Shown: in pieces, positions 46,892 to 61,800 of the stretch | How the letters are laid out: every line of letters starts with the position of its first letter | Position numbering within the stretch: position 1 is the first letter of the stretch | Source: Ptychodera flava | Taxonomy: Eukaryota > Hemichordata > Enteropneusta > Ptychoderidae | Direction of reading: 5' to 3' | Assembly: GCF_041260155.1 (NCBI RefSeq) | Contig: NC_091942.1 | Location: forward strand, 1,808,001-1,872,000 | DNA length: 64,000 nucleotides | Program-made: the position numbers and the translations under genes | Notes under the pieces: model-generated | What the model saw: the letters and a program-made list of their open reading frames with translations, nothing else | The model's database searches: none | What the model was told of the DNA's origin: nothing

Positions 46892-49800
46892 ACCACCACC
46901 ACCACCACACATACAAACACAAGCAACCAAAAAACTTTGAGTGACACTTTTCAACATAATGTAAGAAATCACAAGTGTTTCTGCTGAGGTTAAGAAAAGC
47001 TGGTAAATACTTTTGGAATCTTGGTAAGATTCCTGTACTAGGATTCCTAAAACATATACATTATCATGTCAAGAGGAACTTCAGCAATGTAAAGAGTGAA
47101 CCCCAGCAACTTGGTACACCATATGTTACAGATATGATGCAAAACAAAGAAAATTAATAAAAAACATGACGGTACATAATTCAACAAGCAATTGACCTTC
47201 ATTGGACCCTCTAACCACAAAATCTTGGTTCAGTCCTATTGTTTTTCACAGCAATGACGGACCTCTCTAAATGTTGATGGGGTTGCAAGGGTCAAAGTTA
47301 TTCAACAGCACCGATCACTTTCACTGCCTTTGACACCTACCTCATTGCTGCAAGATGCAGTGGTGTCTGGTCATCAAAGGTTTTTGTTCTGACAGATGCC
47401 CCCATGACTGACAGTGCATTCATACACCTGACATGTCCACTGAGAGCTGCCGTGTGCATGCAGGTATAACCAGTCCTGGTTTCATGGTTGATATCTGCAC
47501 CATTCAGCGGCAGCCACTTCAGGATATCAAGCTGGTTGTGCTCTGCAGCTATGTGCAATGGTGTGCGGCCAACTTCATCTGGTTCACTGGTTAGAAGAAA
47601 AAGAAAATTTTGAAATAATAAGTTTGTTTTCTCTCAAAAGCAGCCATGATTGAAAATTAGAAAGCTCACAAACTAAATTATCATGGAAAAGTTAATAATG
47701 GCTTGTTAAACATCTCTCATGCTTCCCTGTTCCTGAATGCTATCTTTTTTGAAGTTTTGCTCTGTATTACTTTTCACACAACATATGCACAGTTTTGGAG
47801 CAGATGTTTCAATGTTGTCTTCTGCTGAAACAATCTGCCTGTCATCATTTGTCTCCTGTCTGAATTCATCTGTTTCCTCCTCTTTTTTCATCAGTGTCAG
47901 CCACAAATATACAGATACATTCATCACAAAATTCAATGTCTCATCCATGGATAGTAAACTGACAGTGTTAGGGTGTGATGACACAACTCACTTCACAAGA
48001 CTCTTATTCCTGGCTACCAGTGCCTTCACTCTATCCAGATCACCGTTCTTGGTGGCTTCATGGATTGTTGGACCTCGACGGATCTTTCTGTCTTCTTCTT
48101 CTTCATCTTTGTCGGTTGATTTCTCAGACACGGTCTTCTCTGCTGCTTCTTCCTGTGCTTTTATTCCAGCCTATTCAATAGAAATGGAAATATCACACAC
48201 TGATTCATTCACAGTATCAACCTGGTCAGCATGCAGTAACCGGTGTCTCTGTACCAGATGTAACAAAAGGGCGTCATGGTGTTTAGTGGTCTGGTGTAGA
48301 CGACTTTAAATATCAATACTAGAGTCCCTGTATGATGAAATGATTCACTGCTGTACAAAGTAGCTTTTGATTGTTTGTTTTTTTACAGCTTACAGGGCTC
48401 AAAATTAACTTTTTCCCCTGGTAGTCCCATTGGGCTACCATTTTCTGAAGTTGGGTAGCCGGTGACAATGTCTGGTAGCCCATGCATGACTGAAAAATTT
48501 TTTGTAAAGGATATTTTTATTTATATCTAGACAATGAAATATTTATTTTTCATAATTCTATCCAGGAAGTGAATTTTCTAGTCATTTGACATCAATACCC
48601 GCAGATCATAGCCTTAGGAGAACGGTTTATAGCATGTGTAGTGGACAACGGTGACGCCTCAAAGTTTGACGACCTATTCCCACATACGTAGAGCTTATGT
48701 GCAAATTTTGATGTTCGCATGGCAACAGCTTTTCACTCAACACATGTAAACATAACATGGCTAAAATAGACTTGCTATGAATTTCAGGATGACAACTTGG
48801 TAGTCATGTTCTCAATACTTTCGCGGCAATTTTGACCATATTTCTCCATCATAGTACACTATCATGGGATGATCTCGTACACTTCGAAAGCGTAATTTGT
48901 GGATGGCCTGACAGCTTTTTCTTTGCAGTTTGAATAATTTTGTATTTAATTGTGATTGAGACATTGTGATTAAATAACTATAAAAATAATTTTTCTTTGG
49001 CCATCGTTTCCTGAGTCTGTCATCTGAGTACATCAGTTAACATAAAGACATTCTATTGAAAGTTTGTCTTAACAAATTCGAATGCATATCGCCTTTTAAT
49101 TTTGACTGGGTTGACTGTATGAGCATCAGTCATTTCACAGCAATCAACATCATGTCGCTCACTAAGTATAATTTCATGTCCCAGGCTTTGGTAGTCCGTG
49201 TGGGCTACCAATTCATGGGTTTTGGTAGCCCAAGGAAAGGTTGGTAGTCAGTGGACGCGGGACTACCGCTAATCTCGAGCCCTGGCTTAGAAAGTGACCT
49301 GACTTGCAAATAACAACTTGGTTGAGTTATCAAGAAGCCAGTTTATGGTAAAAAGGCAATGCCAATGATGAAATCTTAAATTTAAAAAAAGGGCTTTTGT
49401 CACTGAAAATAATACTGGTATGTGAGTTTATATGAATGCATCACATGTATATGTGGTATACAACATAACATTTACTGTGTACATTTTTTCTCAGCATTGT
49501 CTTTGGAAAATGATTTACCTTGAATCCTTCCATAAAGATATCTCCTTTGTCTTCTTTGGTTTCTGAGACAACAGATGATGATGAATGTGGTGGGGTAGGT
49601 GTTGTTGGTCTTGGTGGGATATCCTCTGGTGTAAGATCACTGCGTTTCTGCCTGGCTTCCTCAACTTCAGTATCACTGCCACTACTGCTGCCTGAGTCAC
49701 TGCCAGAGCCACTACGACTATCACTGCTGCTGATGCTACCACTTGTTGTCTCACTATCTGACTCACTGTCAGTGTGTGACTCACTATCTGACCTGCGTGT

Positions 49801-52800
49801 ATCTCTGCTTGCCTTCACTGATCCACTCTCTGATCCGCTACCTGTTCCCTTGTCTGCTTTGACAGATCCACTCTCTGATCCACTGCCTGTTTCCCTCCCT
49901 GCTTTAATAGATCCGCTCTCTGATCCGCTGCCTGTATCCTTGCCAGCTTTCACAGATCCGCTCTCTGATCCACTTCCGGATTTCTCTTTCACCGTACTCT
50001 CAGTTTCTGTGCTAGTTTGGGGTTTTTGATCTTCAGACTCCGACCCTGCAGTGCTTGAAATTCTTTTCTGTGAACTATCAGACTCGGTGTTTAATTTTGA
50101 TTTCTCTTGCTCTGTTTCTCTGCTGGTTGATGCCCGCTTCTGTTCTTCACTTTCTGACTCTGACCCACTTGACTTAGACCTATCACTTTCTGATTCACTC
50201 CCTGATCTTGATTTTCCACTGTCTGAACTACTGCTTGATGATCTCCGCTTGTCTCTCTTTGCGTCTCTCTCGGATTCAGATTCTGACCCAGATTCACTGG
50301 ATGATGAAGAGGAAGATGAAGATCCAGATGATGATGATGATGATGAGGCTGATGAAACAGAAGTTCTGCTTTCCCTTTCTTTCTCTTCAATTGTTGGTAA
50401 ACTTGGCGGCTGTTTTTGGTCTAAAGATTTCTGTCTGCTTGTGTCAGAATCTGAATCGCTTTTTTCCTTGGCGCCTTTATGGCTTTCATCCTCATGCACC
50501 CCCAAGGTATCAACGCCTTCCCTTGGGGGTGCTTGCCCGTTTCCCGACTGCGTCTTAATTCTGGATTCCTTCCTGTCGTCGCGGTCCGTCTCAGCTGCTG
50601 TGTCTGTTTGGGTTTCTGTATCTGAGGCCGAGGATTCTGACTCTGATGATTCCGACTCAGAAGATTCTGACCCACTGGATCCAGATGTTGCTGTAGTGGT
50701 GCTAGGGGCGGCATCTTTTCTCTTCACCCTTACCACTCTGATGCTAGTTGAGTCATCACTGTCTGAGTCACTGCTGGAGTTCACTTGTGTGTTAGTGGCT
50801 GTGGTTTCACTGATATTACCATCTGTATCGGACGGTTGACTGAAGTGAGTGCTTGCTACACTTTTTTCAACGACACTCTCAGGTTCTGTTTGGGTCTCAG
50901 TCTCAGTCTCTGACTCACTGGAGGACACTATGGAATGGAGAAACACATTTCATCAATGGTTGCATCAATGTCTTTGGCTTTACGGTAGTATATGCAAACC
51001 TTTACAAATCTTTTGGCCTAACACTTGTGGGGGCTCATTTTCAAGCTTATGGGGTAAATAAAACTTTCAAAGGCCTAGTTTTGTGAAAATTGGGAGTTTT
51101 TATAGAGCTAGCATAGGGATAGTGACCATTGCAAATTTAAAATATTGATAAATAGTGGGTAATTTGTTCTCTAGTACGAAAATTTGTATGGTGTAACATG
51201 GAAACTGCGATGTGAACTTATGAAACAAATGGGTGTATTTTGAATTCTCATTATGAGTACATAAAATATTCACCGCATGAAATATCTAGCATGGCTTTAT
51301 AGTTATTTATGATAACTCTCTTGCAGTCATCAGCAATATAAAAGGTGATATCAAGCTCTAGATGTTTGACATTTTAATGGCATCTGTTAAATTTCCTTGA
51401 GAGTGTGTGTAGATTTACTCACTGTATTCGATATCTGTGAGTGGTAAAACTCGAATTGTTCTGCTGTCGTCATCCATGGCTGACATCCAGCGACCGCACT
51501 TGAATTCATATTTTGCTTTTTCTTCATCTTCTCGAATGATTACTCTATCCAAGAACCATCCCATTCCTGCAATTATCAAGATGGACTATGGTTTCAGAAA
51601 TTCTCAATGTATGCTAGACTCATCTTCTGACCAGCTTTAGTGTAATGTCTATCAAATGGAAGTATATCTCGTCAAAAGTAACTACTTAAAAAGGTTAAAA
51701 ACAACAACATTAAAAGCATAATTAACTGCAATGCTTTCAAATTGCAGCAATATACAGTGGTTTTTCTTGAAACCATAATGATCAGTGTGACTGTAAAAAT
51801 TACCAACTTGTCATTGACATTGTTCAAACTACACTCATTTGAAACCAGTCCATTTCAATGTACAGAATCATACGGTCGGAAGAAACAAGGAACTTTAAAT
51901 TATTTCACAAGCAGACCTACCAAGTTCTTTTCTATCATGTCCAATTTCTACACACTCAAGTTTGCCAACATGATAGGTATCAACCTTGAAGACATCAGTC
52001 TGAAAATTAGAAATGAAAGTATAAATTGCATGAGAAAAAGACACGGAACAATATAGCTCTTCCATATGACAACACAATAGGTAATTCAATTTCAACGACT
52101 AGCCAAGGCATACTGAAATTTTCTAATGTGACTGTTCAATGTGGCTTCCAGACAGTAAACAATGCTGGTCAACTTTAATTCTTTATTTAAACTGTGGTTT
52201 GTTTGCCGAGGGGAATTTGAAGTCACCTATACCAATATCAATTTCAGAGTATTCTATTCTGATGTACAAATCTGTAGACAAGCCAAAGATTGCACCAGGG
52301 TTCTACTCTATGCACTAATCATTTGATTCAGCAATGTAGTCCGTGTCTGTACTGACCCATCAAGGTTTGCCTCTATCATTTGATTCAGCAATGTAGTCCG
52401 TGTCTGTCCTGACCCATCAAGGCTTGCCTCTTAAAAGGCCAGTAGCTGTATGTTTTGATGATTTGATCACTATTTTTGTATTTTGATGTCTACTATATTT
52501 TCTTGCTTTACTCTCAGAGCATGTTGAGATAAACGGTAATTCAGCTTGTCAACTCAGCCTATGCATGTGTAAACTGCATTGTTGACAAGTGATTTCTGGT
52601 CTCGACTTAGAATTCACATGTAAACATAACTGTACAGTGCAATTTACACTTACACAAGCTATCTTGACAAGCTAAAGCGTGGAAATTTCAAAAAAAAAAA
52701 TGGCAAAAATCTTATCAAAAGTTACAGCTACTGGCCCTTAAAAGATTCCACTGCAGCAACTTCAACTTTTTGGTGAGAATCTGTGTTGATGGGTGTGATG

Positions 52801-55800
52801 GTAAACACTTTGGCAATATAACATTAACTGAATTTCACATAAAGGCAGAAAAAACACATTATATATCCTGCAATCAACACAGAATTAACATCTGGAAATA
52901 GACATATAGTTCAAGTTAAGACTGCCTATAGACAGTCTGCGTACTATATTGGGCCACCATTAAACCTGAAACTGAAGGAATGTTTGTCAAACAGATTGGT
53001 TGCCTTGCGTACAATATTGACCTACCTGTCCTTTCTGGAATTTGAGTTTACCTCCAGCTTTGGCTTGTTTGAGTTTAATCTTTCCTGAATTGCCTTTGCT
53101 ACCGTACATGGTAATGTGGACGTCTGCTTTGGTGCTTGCCCCTAACCTGGTACCGGTTACCACTGTGATTTCGTAGATGACCCTTCGGCCAGACTTCAGC
53201 CTTGGACCATGTTTTAAATTTTCCAAATAGGCCTGTGATAAAAAATAAATGTTTGAAAATTGTTGTATCGGTCTAAAAAGTTTCTATCTATAAAGTTCTT
53301 TACTGCACATGCGAACAAGAAAAACTTCATTTTACAATAACTGCCGTTAGAATGAAATGTAAAACACTGAACTAATAAGTATTCAATAATAGTCTTACTT
53401 GAAGACTTGACTTTATTTAATTTTACCTTAAATAACAAGTCACTTTCTGAAAATGAATGATTTAACTTTGTTCAACTTGCTAGAGTTCAATATAAACCAC
53501 TGTCTTTATCAGTCAAATATAAAAATCTGGGGCCACTACACAAATTTGGTACTAGAGAATCAGAAACACCTAAAATTGACTTTTCTTTAATTTCAAAATG
53601 GCCACTATCCATGTTGACACTTTAGAGAAAATGTTTCACTTACAAAAACAAGCTGGTAAAAATTTCATCTGATACATGATCTTAAATGAATTCTTGATGT
53701 CCAGCAACGTATTGTAACAATATGACAGTTTTAATATCTGTTCTCTGAGCCTTTTCAATATATTTGACTGAGCACTTTTTTCCTTTACTTTGTTGGCTAC
53801 CTAAAAGACCCAAGTTCCGGGCTCTTGATTTGTGGGCTTTGAGGCATTGCTGGATCTGTTAGATTTATGAGCCAATCACAGAGCAGATTACAAAACACAC
53901 AATGGAGCCAAGTTGAGACTGTTATACTTACGTCAGGGTCATGAATTGGCTTGGGCAAATCTGCCTGAGTGGATACCCCTGGTACTTCTGTGGTCTGAGC
54001 TGAAGTCTGAGTTATTGCAACTGTAGCTTGAGCACCACTGTCAGTGAAGTCTTTACCTGAAGGACAACTTTCACTGAATGAGTTGGCATTCTCACAGATC
54101 AATGTCTCTCAACACATTTCACTACCTGGCAACAGTATTTCATTATTTGTACTTTGTCCATTTCTTTTTTGTTGTTTGGGAAATAACTGTATAATAATGT
54201 TATTGACTAAAGCAATAATGTATTATTGGTCATTCTCACACAGCTATCACACAGCTAGCAGTCATATGGTAGTGGTAATAGTATAGAGTGAGTGCATACA
54301 ATAGTTGTATGATATGACTCACATTCCAGCAATTCAATCACAATACTGCCAATATTTGTATTTGGCTTGAAGCAAGATGAGTTGAGAGCTGTGCACTTTG
54401 ACCAATAATTCATCACCTTTCAGCAGGTAGAATTACAAAAGTAATCTCTTAGCAATAAAAAGAAATACTGTTACTACAAGAGCTTATACCAGTTATTTGA
54501 AGATAAAAAAATTGAAATTTTCACCAGGCAATCTTAAGAGAATAAAACAGTGCTACAACAGTGAATTGCTGTTTATCATTACTTGTGATAAGATCATTTT
54601 AAAGCATGCTCTGATACAGAAAATACATTTTTGTCAGTTACAGTGAAATAAGAATCAACAATTTAACACAGCCAGAAAAGATAGAAGTACAATTCCATTG
54701 GTAAAACTGACACTGCTATCAACTTAGATGTTGACTGTTTCCTGCATGGCCTGATAGATAGTATTTAAAAATCGAAATTATTAATAAAGTTGCAAACTTT
54801 TCATAACAAAACAGTTGAACTTTGAAGAATTCCACTTTTTTATTCTTCCTGGTGTATGGCCCAATATAACTTGAATCATAGACCTTAAAAACGTCCGGGT
54901 CTATGCTTGAATTAAAATTTTTTTTTTAGGAAAAGAGTTTACCTTGATTTGCAGAATTTTAATTGGACAACACAAACACACATTTTGAGGTTAGGAGATA
55001 CAATTTAATAAGTGAAATGGTTCCATTCTAGTTATTGAAAAATTTACACTGGAAAACTTATAACCATATTACAGAGGAAAAGTTTCAACATGTAACTCCT
55101 TGTATGGGCCAGACAACAGTAAATCTGGATGTCAATTATGTAATTTTTTTTCACATTTTTTTATTTGAACACTTTCAAACACTCACTTGTTCGTAATTTT
55201 TTGAACTCATTAGCATAGAAGTTGATCACATGGGCAGTTCAACCAATGGGATTGCAACATTTACCTGCATAAGAGTCAGTAGTAGTCTGTACAAATTTAG
55301 CTTCATCGTAAGAGATAGTTTGTGTGGAATGTGTTTCTGCTGTCTGTGTACACATGTCTGCTTGAACAAAATCACCTTCAATTTTCTTTTTTCTCGGCCG
55401 CCTCCTTTTCTTCTTTTTGTCTGACATTTCACTGTCTTCATCATCTGCCTTGGCTCTTTGCACTCTGTGTTCAGAATGATTTACGGTTAGATTCTGATCA
55501 TATGTTGTTTTAGTTTAGCAATTAAGCATACCCAGTGATGGTATACGACGAGATTTTGACCTCATCAGTACATACCGGTATATGCACAAGCCATAGTGAG
55601 TGTACATATAAAGAGATCTGGTCAAAACGGAGTGGTATACTGTCGCTGGGTGTGGTTTATTGCTATTATATCATAACTGTATATTCAAATTGTTGCATGG
55701 AACGTCAAAAAAGGATTTTTGCATTTGCCGAGAACTTGTGCATTTGCTAACTGTGCTATACTGCGAATATTGCACAGTTATTTTCATGTCTCGACCAATC

Positions 55801-58800
55801 AGATCAGTGTATTTGCACCATCAAAACACTGGTATGATATGATTTCTGTTATACCGGTACATGTACCAGGCTAATTTGTGATCAAATAAAGACATATTAG
55901 GCTTATTGACATCTGTGAAATTTTGTACACATTTGCAAGAATGATGTGAGGAAAACTGGCGTTGTAAATAACGCATACAACACCTTGGAAAAATACAAAG
56001 ATTGCCAAACAGTTCTCAGTGCTGTATTTTGATAGGGCAAGGAAACTTGTATTTTATTTAAATGCTGACAAATACACAAACTATATAGATATCATCTGAA
56101 CTTTTAGAAAACTATGATAGCTGCTTTGATTATATGGTTTGACATATGGATATTTTTACACACACCTGCCTCAGAGAGTTAACAACATGTATATATTCAT
56201 CAATTTAACCAGGTAAATAACAATATATTTCAGAACAACAAGTGCAAACAATGGTATGAACATGGATTTGCCATGTCAAATGGAATGTATACACTGAGAT
56301 TTCCGTGGATGGATTGCTGCACTTACGCCAGCCATTCGGGCAGATGTTTGCTGGAACCTTTAGTTGGGACTAGAACTCTCATTCCATTGTATCTACCATT
56401 GTACTCAGATACATTGTCTTCTGCTTCAGATCCTGATGCATCGTACGTTGTATACTTCGGTGACAGATTCTGTGTATAGAAGAACACAACATTGGAATCA
56501 ATTTAGGCCCTCATTTTTTTAAAGGCATTCTAAAAACTTTATCAGATTTCAATAATTTTTGTTGAAAGTGCTGTCAAAGCAGTTGTGAATGGAAATCATA
56601 CATGGTTAACATAACACAAGATTTGACATAATCCATGGATCAAAGGTAGATCATTTTAAATCCCTCACTCCAAGTTATTTCATTTTGTAAAGCCTGTGCA
56701 CTGACTGACATATATTTCAGTGACACATACTCATTAAATTTCATGTGTGGGTATATTCATTTCACGGCAACATTCATGAAGTACATTTAACCCTTGAATG
56801 CCGTATTTTTTCCCATCAAAATTTTAATGCAACATTTTACCAACTTTTATTAATTTTTCTGTAATTGTTTTGATAATTTTTGACCAAAAGGAAATCATAT
56901 TTCCTTGGATACTCTTCTTTATCAAAATTTTGGTAAAAATCTGAAAAAATATGACTGAAGTATATTCTATAAAAGATGACAAAAATTGACTTTAGTGCTC
57001 AAATAGTTAATGTTGTTTAAGCGACGATTGTTCAATGATTTTCTGTTGAAATGAATCAGCTGCTTAAAAACAAACTGTGGTGAAATATTCTGATTGATAC
57101 TGATACAATACTGATACAAAAGATTGAAAAGGCAAAATTCATTTTGCATATTTGACAAAAACTAAATACTTTTTATACAAGTACTTACATCGACTCTTTC
57201 TATTCTGTACTTCCTTCCACTCAAATCATATGCAAATTTGGCACTACTTGGTCTCACAGGTCTAGGTCTGGGTCCCTTGGCTGATTTGGGTCGGTCTGGT
57301 CTCCTGGTGAAACCAGTAGCCGTCTTGGGCCTTGGCTTTACTGCCATCTGACTGGAATCCCTGGTGGATGTGTCGCTGGCGTAGCCATAACGATTCATGC
57401 TGCGACTGCCATCCTCACTTGTACCGTCAATGTAAGGCAGACTCTCATCATCATCGTCATGTTGAATTCCATATAACTGATATGGAAATGATAAAATGAA
57501 AACATGCCAGAAAAACATCTTTATTTGTGGCATTTGTAGATATTGTAACACAGGTTTGTTAATTTGAAATGTTCATGGCATTTTGTATTTATCTTCCCAT
57601 GTTAATCTAGTCAGTGAAATCTCAACACACAGTTGTTTTTTTCTCTCTGGTAAAAAACAAGAATAAGTATAAATTTATATATTATCTTTGATATCAGTAC
57701 AATTCAGTCATAATTTTCAATTTAAGCTGGAGCTAAATCAGAAGACCCTCTTGTTAGTAATACATAATTGTATCTGTGGCAAGACTCAAGAATTCTGGGC
57801 CAAAAGATTGACAGTTTCACAAACCCATATAAACCTAGGGGTCCCACTTATTTTAAACATGTGAGGCCCCCTAAGAATGTCTAATTGTGTTCATAAGGGA
57901 AGTTGGGGCCACTGTTCTGTAGGTATGCCATATATATTTTTATTATGACGACAGTTTACTTCAAATCAAAGAACCAAAATGAACCAAAGAACCAAAGACT
58001 CCATGAAATCAACCTTTTTAGCTGTACTGTAGTACATGTAGTTTACAGAGTAGGAGATTTCATTACGCTTCAGAGTTTGCACACTGTTATGCGACATGGT
58101 TAACTTTAAAAACGATGAACTTCAATTGTTAAAACTTTATCTGCATGCATATGCAGTGTAACATGCACATGACGTGTGTTAAAGTTTACAACTACATGAA
58201 CTGTTAGTAAGCTAGGCAGAAAATATAATTTGAATAGTAATTCTGTGTGTGTTACCTTATCATATGATCTAGCTTTGGGTGTTTTAGTTTTCTTTGATTT
58301 ACTTGTAGCAAGCCCTACACTCTCCTGGAATAAAATGTAAAAATCTGACTCAGCGATCATAAGGCATGCAATGTACTCTGTCCTGAAATGAATTATATGC
58401 AGTTAGTGAAGCGCAGTGAATATGGAACAAAATTAGTTAGTTTTCCTGGAACCAGCACAGGGTATTCAACTGCCATTACTCTTGTTCAAGGCACAGCTGG
58501 AAAATGGAAAAACCTGATAGTACTTGAGTATAGTCACCTGAATTGCAATGAATACAAAGACAAAACAGCATGCCGCATAATACTTCAAGTTGCTGAGAAG
58601 GTAATGGTGAAATACTGCACAGAAATGTCCTGGAAGTAGTTTTTCTTGATCATCATTAATTTGGGTTTCTGATTTTATAATTTGAATGTTTGTTCTCATA
58701 TAATTCCCGCCCCTTTTTCTAAAACTGCATAATCTCTATGATAATTGATGCTCTGAATGCCCATGACGTCAGATGTAAAAATGCAGATAACTTGTGATCT

Positions 58801-61800
58801 TGTACGTGTTTCAGTCTGAAGCAATCAGAAACAATAACAACAAAACTACACAAACTTAGAAATCAGCAATGGAAAACAGCTGATTTCTGAAAACTATGAT
58901 AAACTTACTGTTGCTACAAGAAGCTTGGTAGCTGTGTTGATAAGTCTCTCTGCCTCTCCCCTTGTGATGTAACTAGAAGGTCTTGAACGTAGCAAAACTG
59001 AGCCACCACGTAGTGTACCCTGTTTCCTGGTAGAGCAGAAAAACCAGAGAGGAAAATTAATAGATGAAATTTGAAACTTTGCAACGTATAAAATGAACTT
59101 AACTGTTGGATCTATATTTGACTTGTCTTGATAAACGACATGTCTCTATCCTTTTTCTCCCAGGAATTGTTTGAGTTGCATTGTAATTTGTGGTTGAATC
59201 AGTCTACAGAAATTGTGGTGATACTGATCAGAGTTGAGCCATAATACTTCACTTATAAACTGTTGCTAGACTAATATTTTAATGTTCTTTGGTAAAAAAA
59301 ATTGGCCAATGGCTGCTTGTAAAATTGGAATTTTGATTTTTTTTATCGCCATGACATCTGAGTCTTTGTCAAGAGCTGTATCAATATCAGCAAATAAACA
59401 CCAGCCCTCTGCCAACAATTGTTGTAACACACACAAAAGGAAACAGTCCTTTATCAGTCCGGGTTATGTCCATACAAAGGATAGTTGGGAAAAGCCAATG
59501 GCATACCGTATATGTAATGAGGTTAAGGCAAGAACCAATCACATACTGTATATGTAATGACGGTTAAAGGTTAAGTGGGTTCACTTTGAAATGTTATGCT
59601 GAGATCGCGATGCGATGTGACCTGACAGATCCACCGTGACCGATCGAGTGAGACTGTTGGCTACCCGGAGGATCTAGTCCAGTCGATTGGCGACGTTCTA
59701 CCGTGTTAAAAATTGTAAGATTTCTCCAGGAATAGTTTTCTGAGTTTCTTTACCCTAGACCATGTTCGACAAAGAGTTATTGGACGTTTTCGTACTCTTT
59801 ACCAGCTTCTGGTTAACTTATCGGCGATTGATTCTGCGCGCGTTTTTCTGAGCGAAGGGTCAATCGTACCGGGAAATGCATGGTGATCGAAAAAATCGTG
59901 CTCCATCGTGCTCCGATCATTGACAAGAACAGTTGACCCATCGTTGCAAAGCTTGAAACATTCTCCATGCTACAGATGGAAAGGTTAAATTAAATTTGAC
60001 CAAAAATAGGCGATATTTGGCGACAAATAACTTGCTGTAAATTTACAAGGGTCAAATCCTGATTTCTAGGAGCGGTACCTGGCCAGGAAAATCATCCAAA
60101 GAAGTAATATTCGAAATAATAACCACCAGTGTCAGTCGCCATCTCTACCGTACTGAACATTGTGCATAATGTCTACATCTAAAACTACCTAGTGCTAAAA
60201 ATAAAGAGTGAAATCTAGCCGAAAGTTCCGAACTCATAACAATCTGCGAGCCAAGAAATGCATGGTTGATTATTCATGACGTTGGCGGCGGCAGGTTCGC
60301 TGATTGGTCAATCGTAATATCCTCTCTATGGACATAACCCGGACTGTTTATACTCCGATTCAAGACATTGAATTGCTTTGAATGTGGTACCATTGAATAT
60401 CTTCAACACTTTATACTTGAATCGATAGAATAGCTGACATTGTGCGAATAGAATCGTTGAAGCAAACACATGTTTATATTACCAACATGGCTATAGTAAT
60501 GGTAAAGGTTTTCTAAAGTTATTAGGCTCAGCAGACTGTTTTGAAATAAAGCTGTTCACACAATATAGTTATATAGATCCACGGATATGGAAGTGTAGTA
60601 TTGCTTGAGAAAGAGTTTCAATAATGGCAACCAGTGATTTTTCTTTCTTTGTTAGTAGAGTAAAGAATTGGAATAACACCTACTGGTGTTGTTTACACTT
60701 ACATTCAGAGCAATAAACTCTTCATTAGACTTTGTTACTCTCTTTAAAGGAACTATTGATTCAGTGAACTATACTTTGCAGGAAACTGTATTTAACAGTC
60801 GAGACAAGAAGTTTTACAGAAAATTATAAAATGACATTGCTTAAGGGGTATATGAAAGCTATGGATTATTAATCTTTAAACTTTTAATTTGCAACAATGC
60901 TTGAAGAGTACAGGTTCTTTGTTTAAATTTTAAGTTCTTGTTTTGTCTAACGTTGAGTTCATGAGGGATTGTACATTTACATATTGAATAAGGCCATGGA
61001 AAAGTTAGACTCAGCAGTAATATTGGTAGTACAATGATGTTATAATTTTGTTTTACCCATTCACCAATGGTTTTGCCCATTGTGATCAATATTGATTGTG
61101 GATCTGTTCACAAGAAAATAGGGTGAACGGGTCAAACTTGGCTGTGTCACTGGAAGCAAAGTGATGCCATAATTTTGTTTGAACTCCCCTCACAACCAAA
61201 CTTTGGAACATCCCAATTTTGATCAATAGGATTGATGGATCTGCATCAAGTGAAATAGGAGTGACAGTAGTAAAAGATCACCAGTGTATGGAGTGTTCAT
61301 CATTGATAGAACTTTCCAGCAGGGTCTTTCTATCATCTCATTTTTATGAATGCTTGCTTGATTATTCAATGTATATACAATGCACAATCAAAGACTATCA
61401 ATGTCAAGATCATTAACGTTAATGATGCATGATTATTAATATCATGCAGATAAAAGATATATGACTGCTGAATATCATCACTATTTTAATTAACAAAGCT
61501 TACTTTCTCTTTGTTGCACCAGCGGAGTAAGGCCTTGTAGCTGAAAATGATCTTGAATTTGACTTTGGCTTTGGTGGTTTTGCTGGTACGTATAAACCTT
61601 CTGGTAGATATGGATGCTATGAGAAAGATACAACAAAAATATATTACAAGTTATACAGGCTTGCTGGCGTGATAGAATTTTTTCAATTAGATCCTTACAA
61701 TTCATTGAAAGTGATGAACTATAATGGTTTATGAGATACTTACCCTGAACTTGGAATTCTTCATGTGTTTTCTGACCTGTGTCCTGGAAATAATGTTGAC

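Noticed and set aside
49520..50839. Plus-strand open frames of 169, 262 and 116 codons
   Set aside because: Mirror frames of the 469-codon Ser-rich exon; Leu/Ser/Asp-rich output follows from antisense bias.
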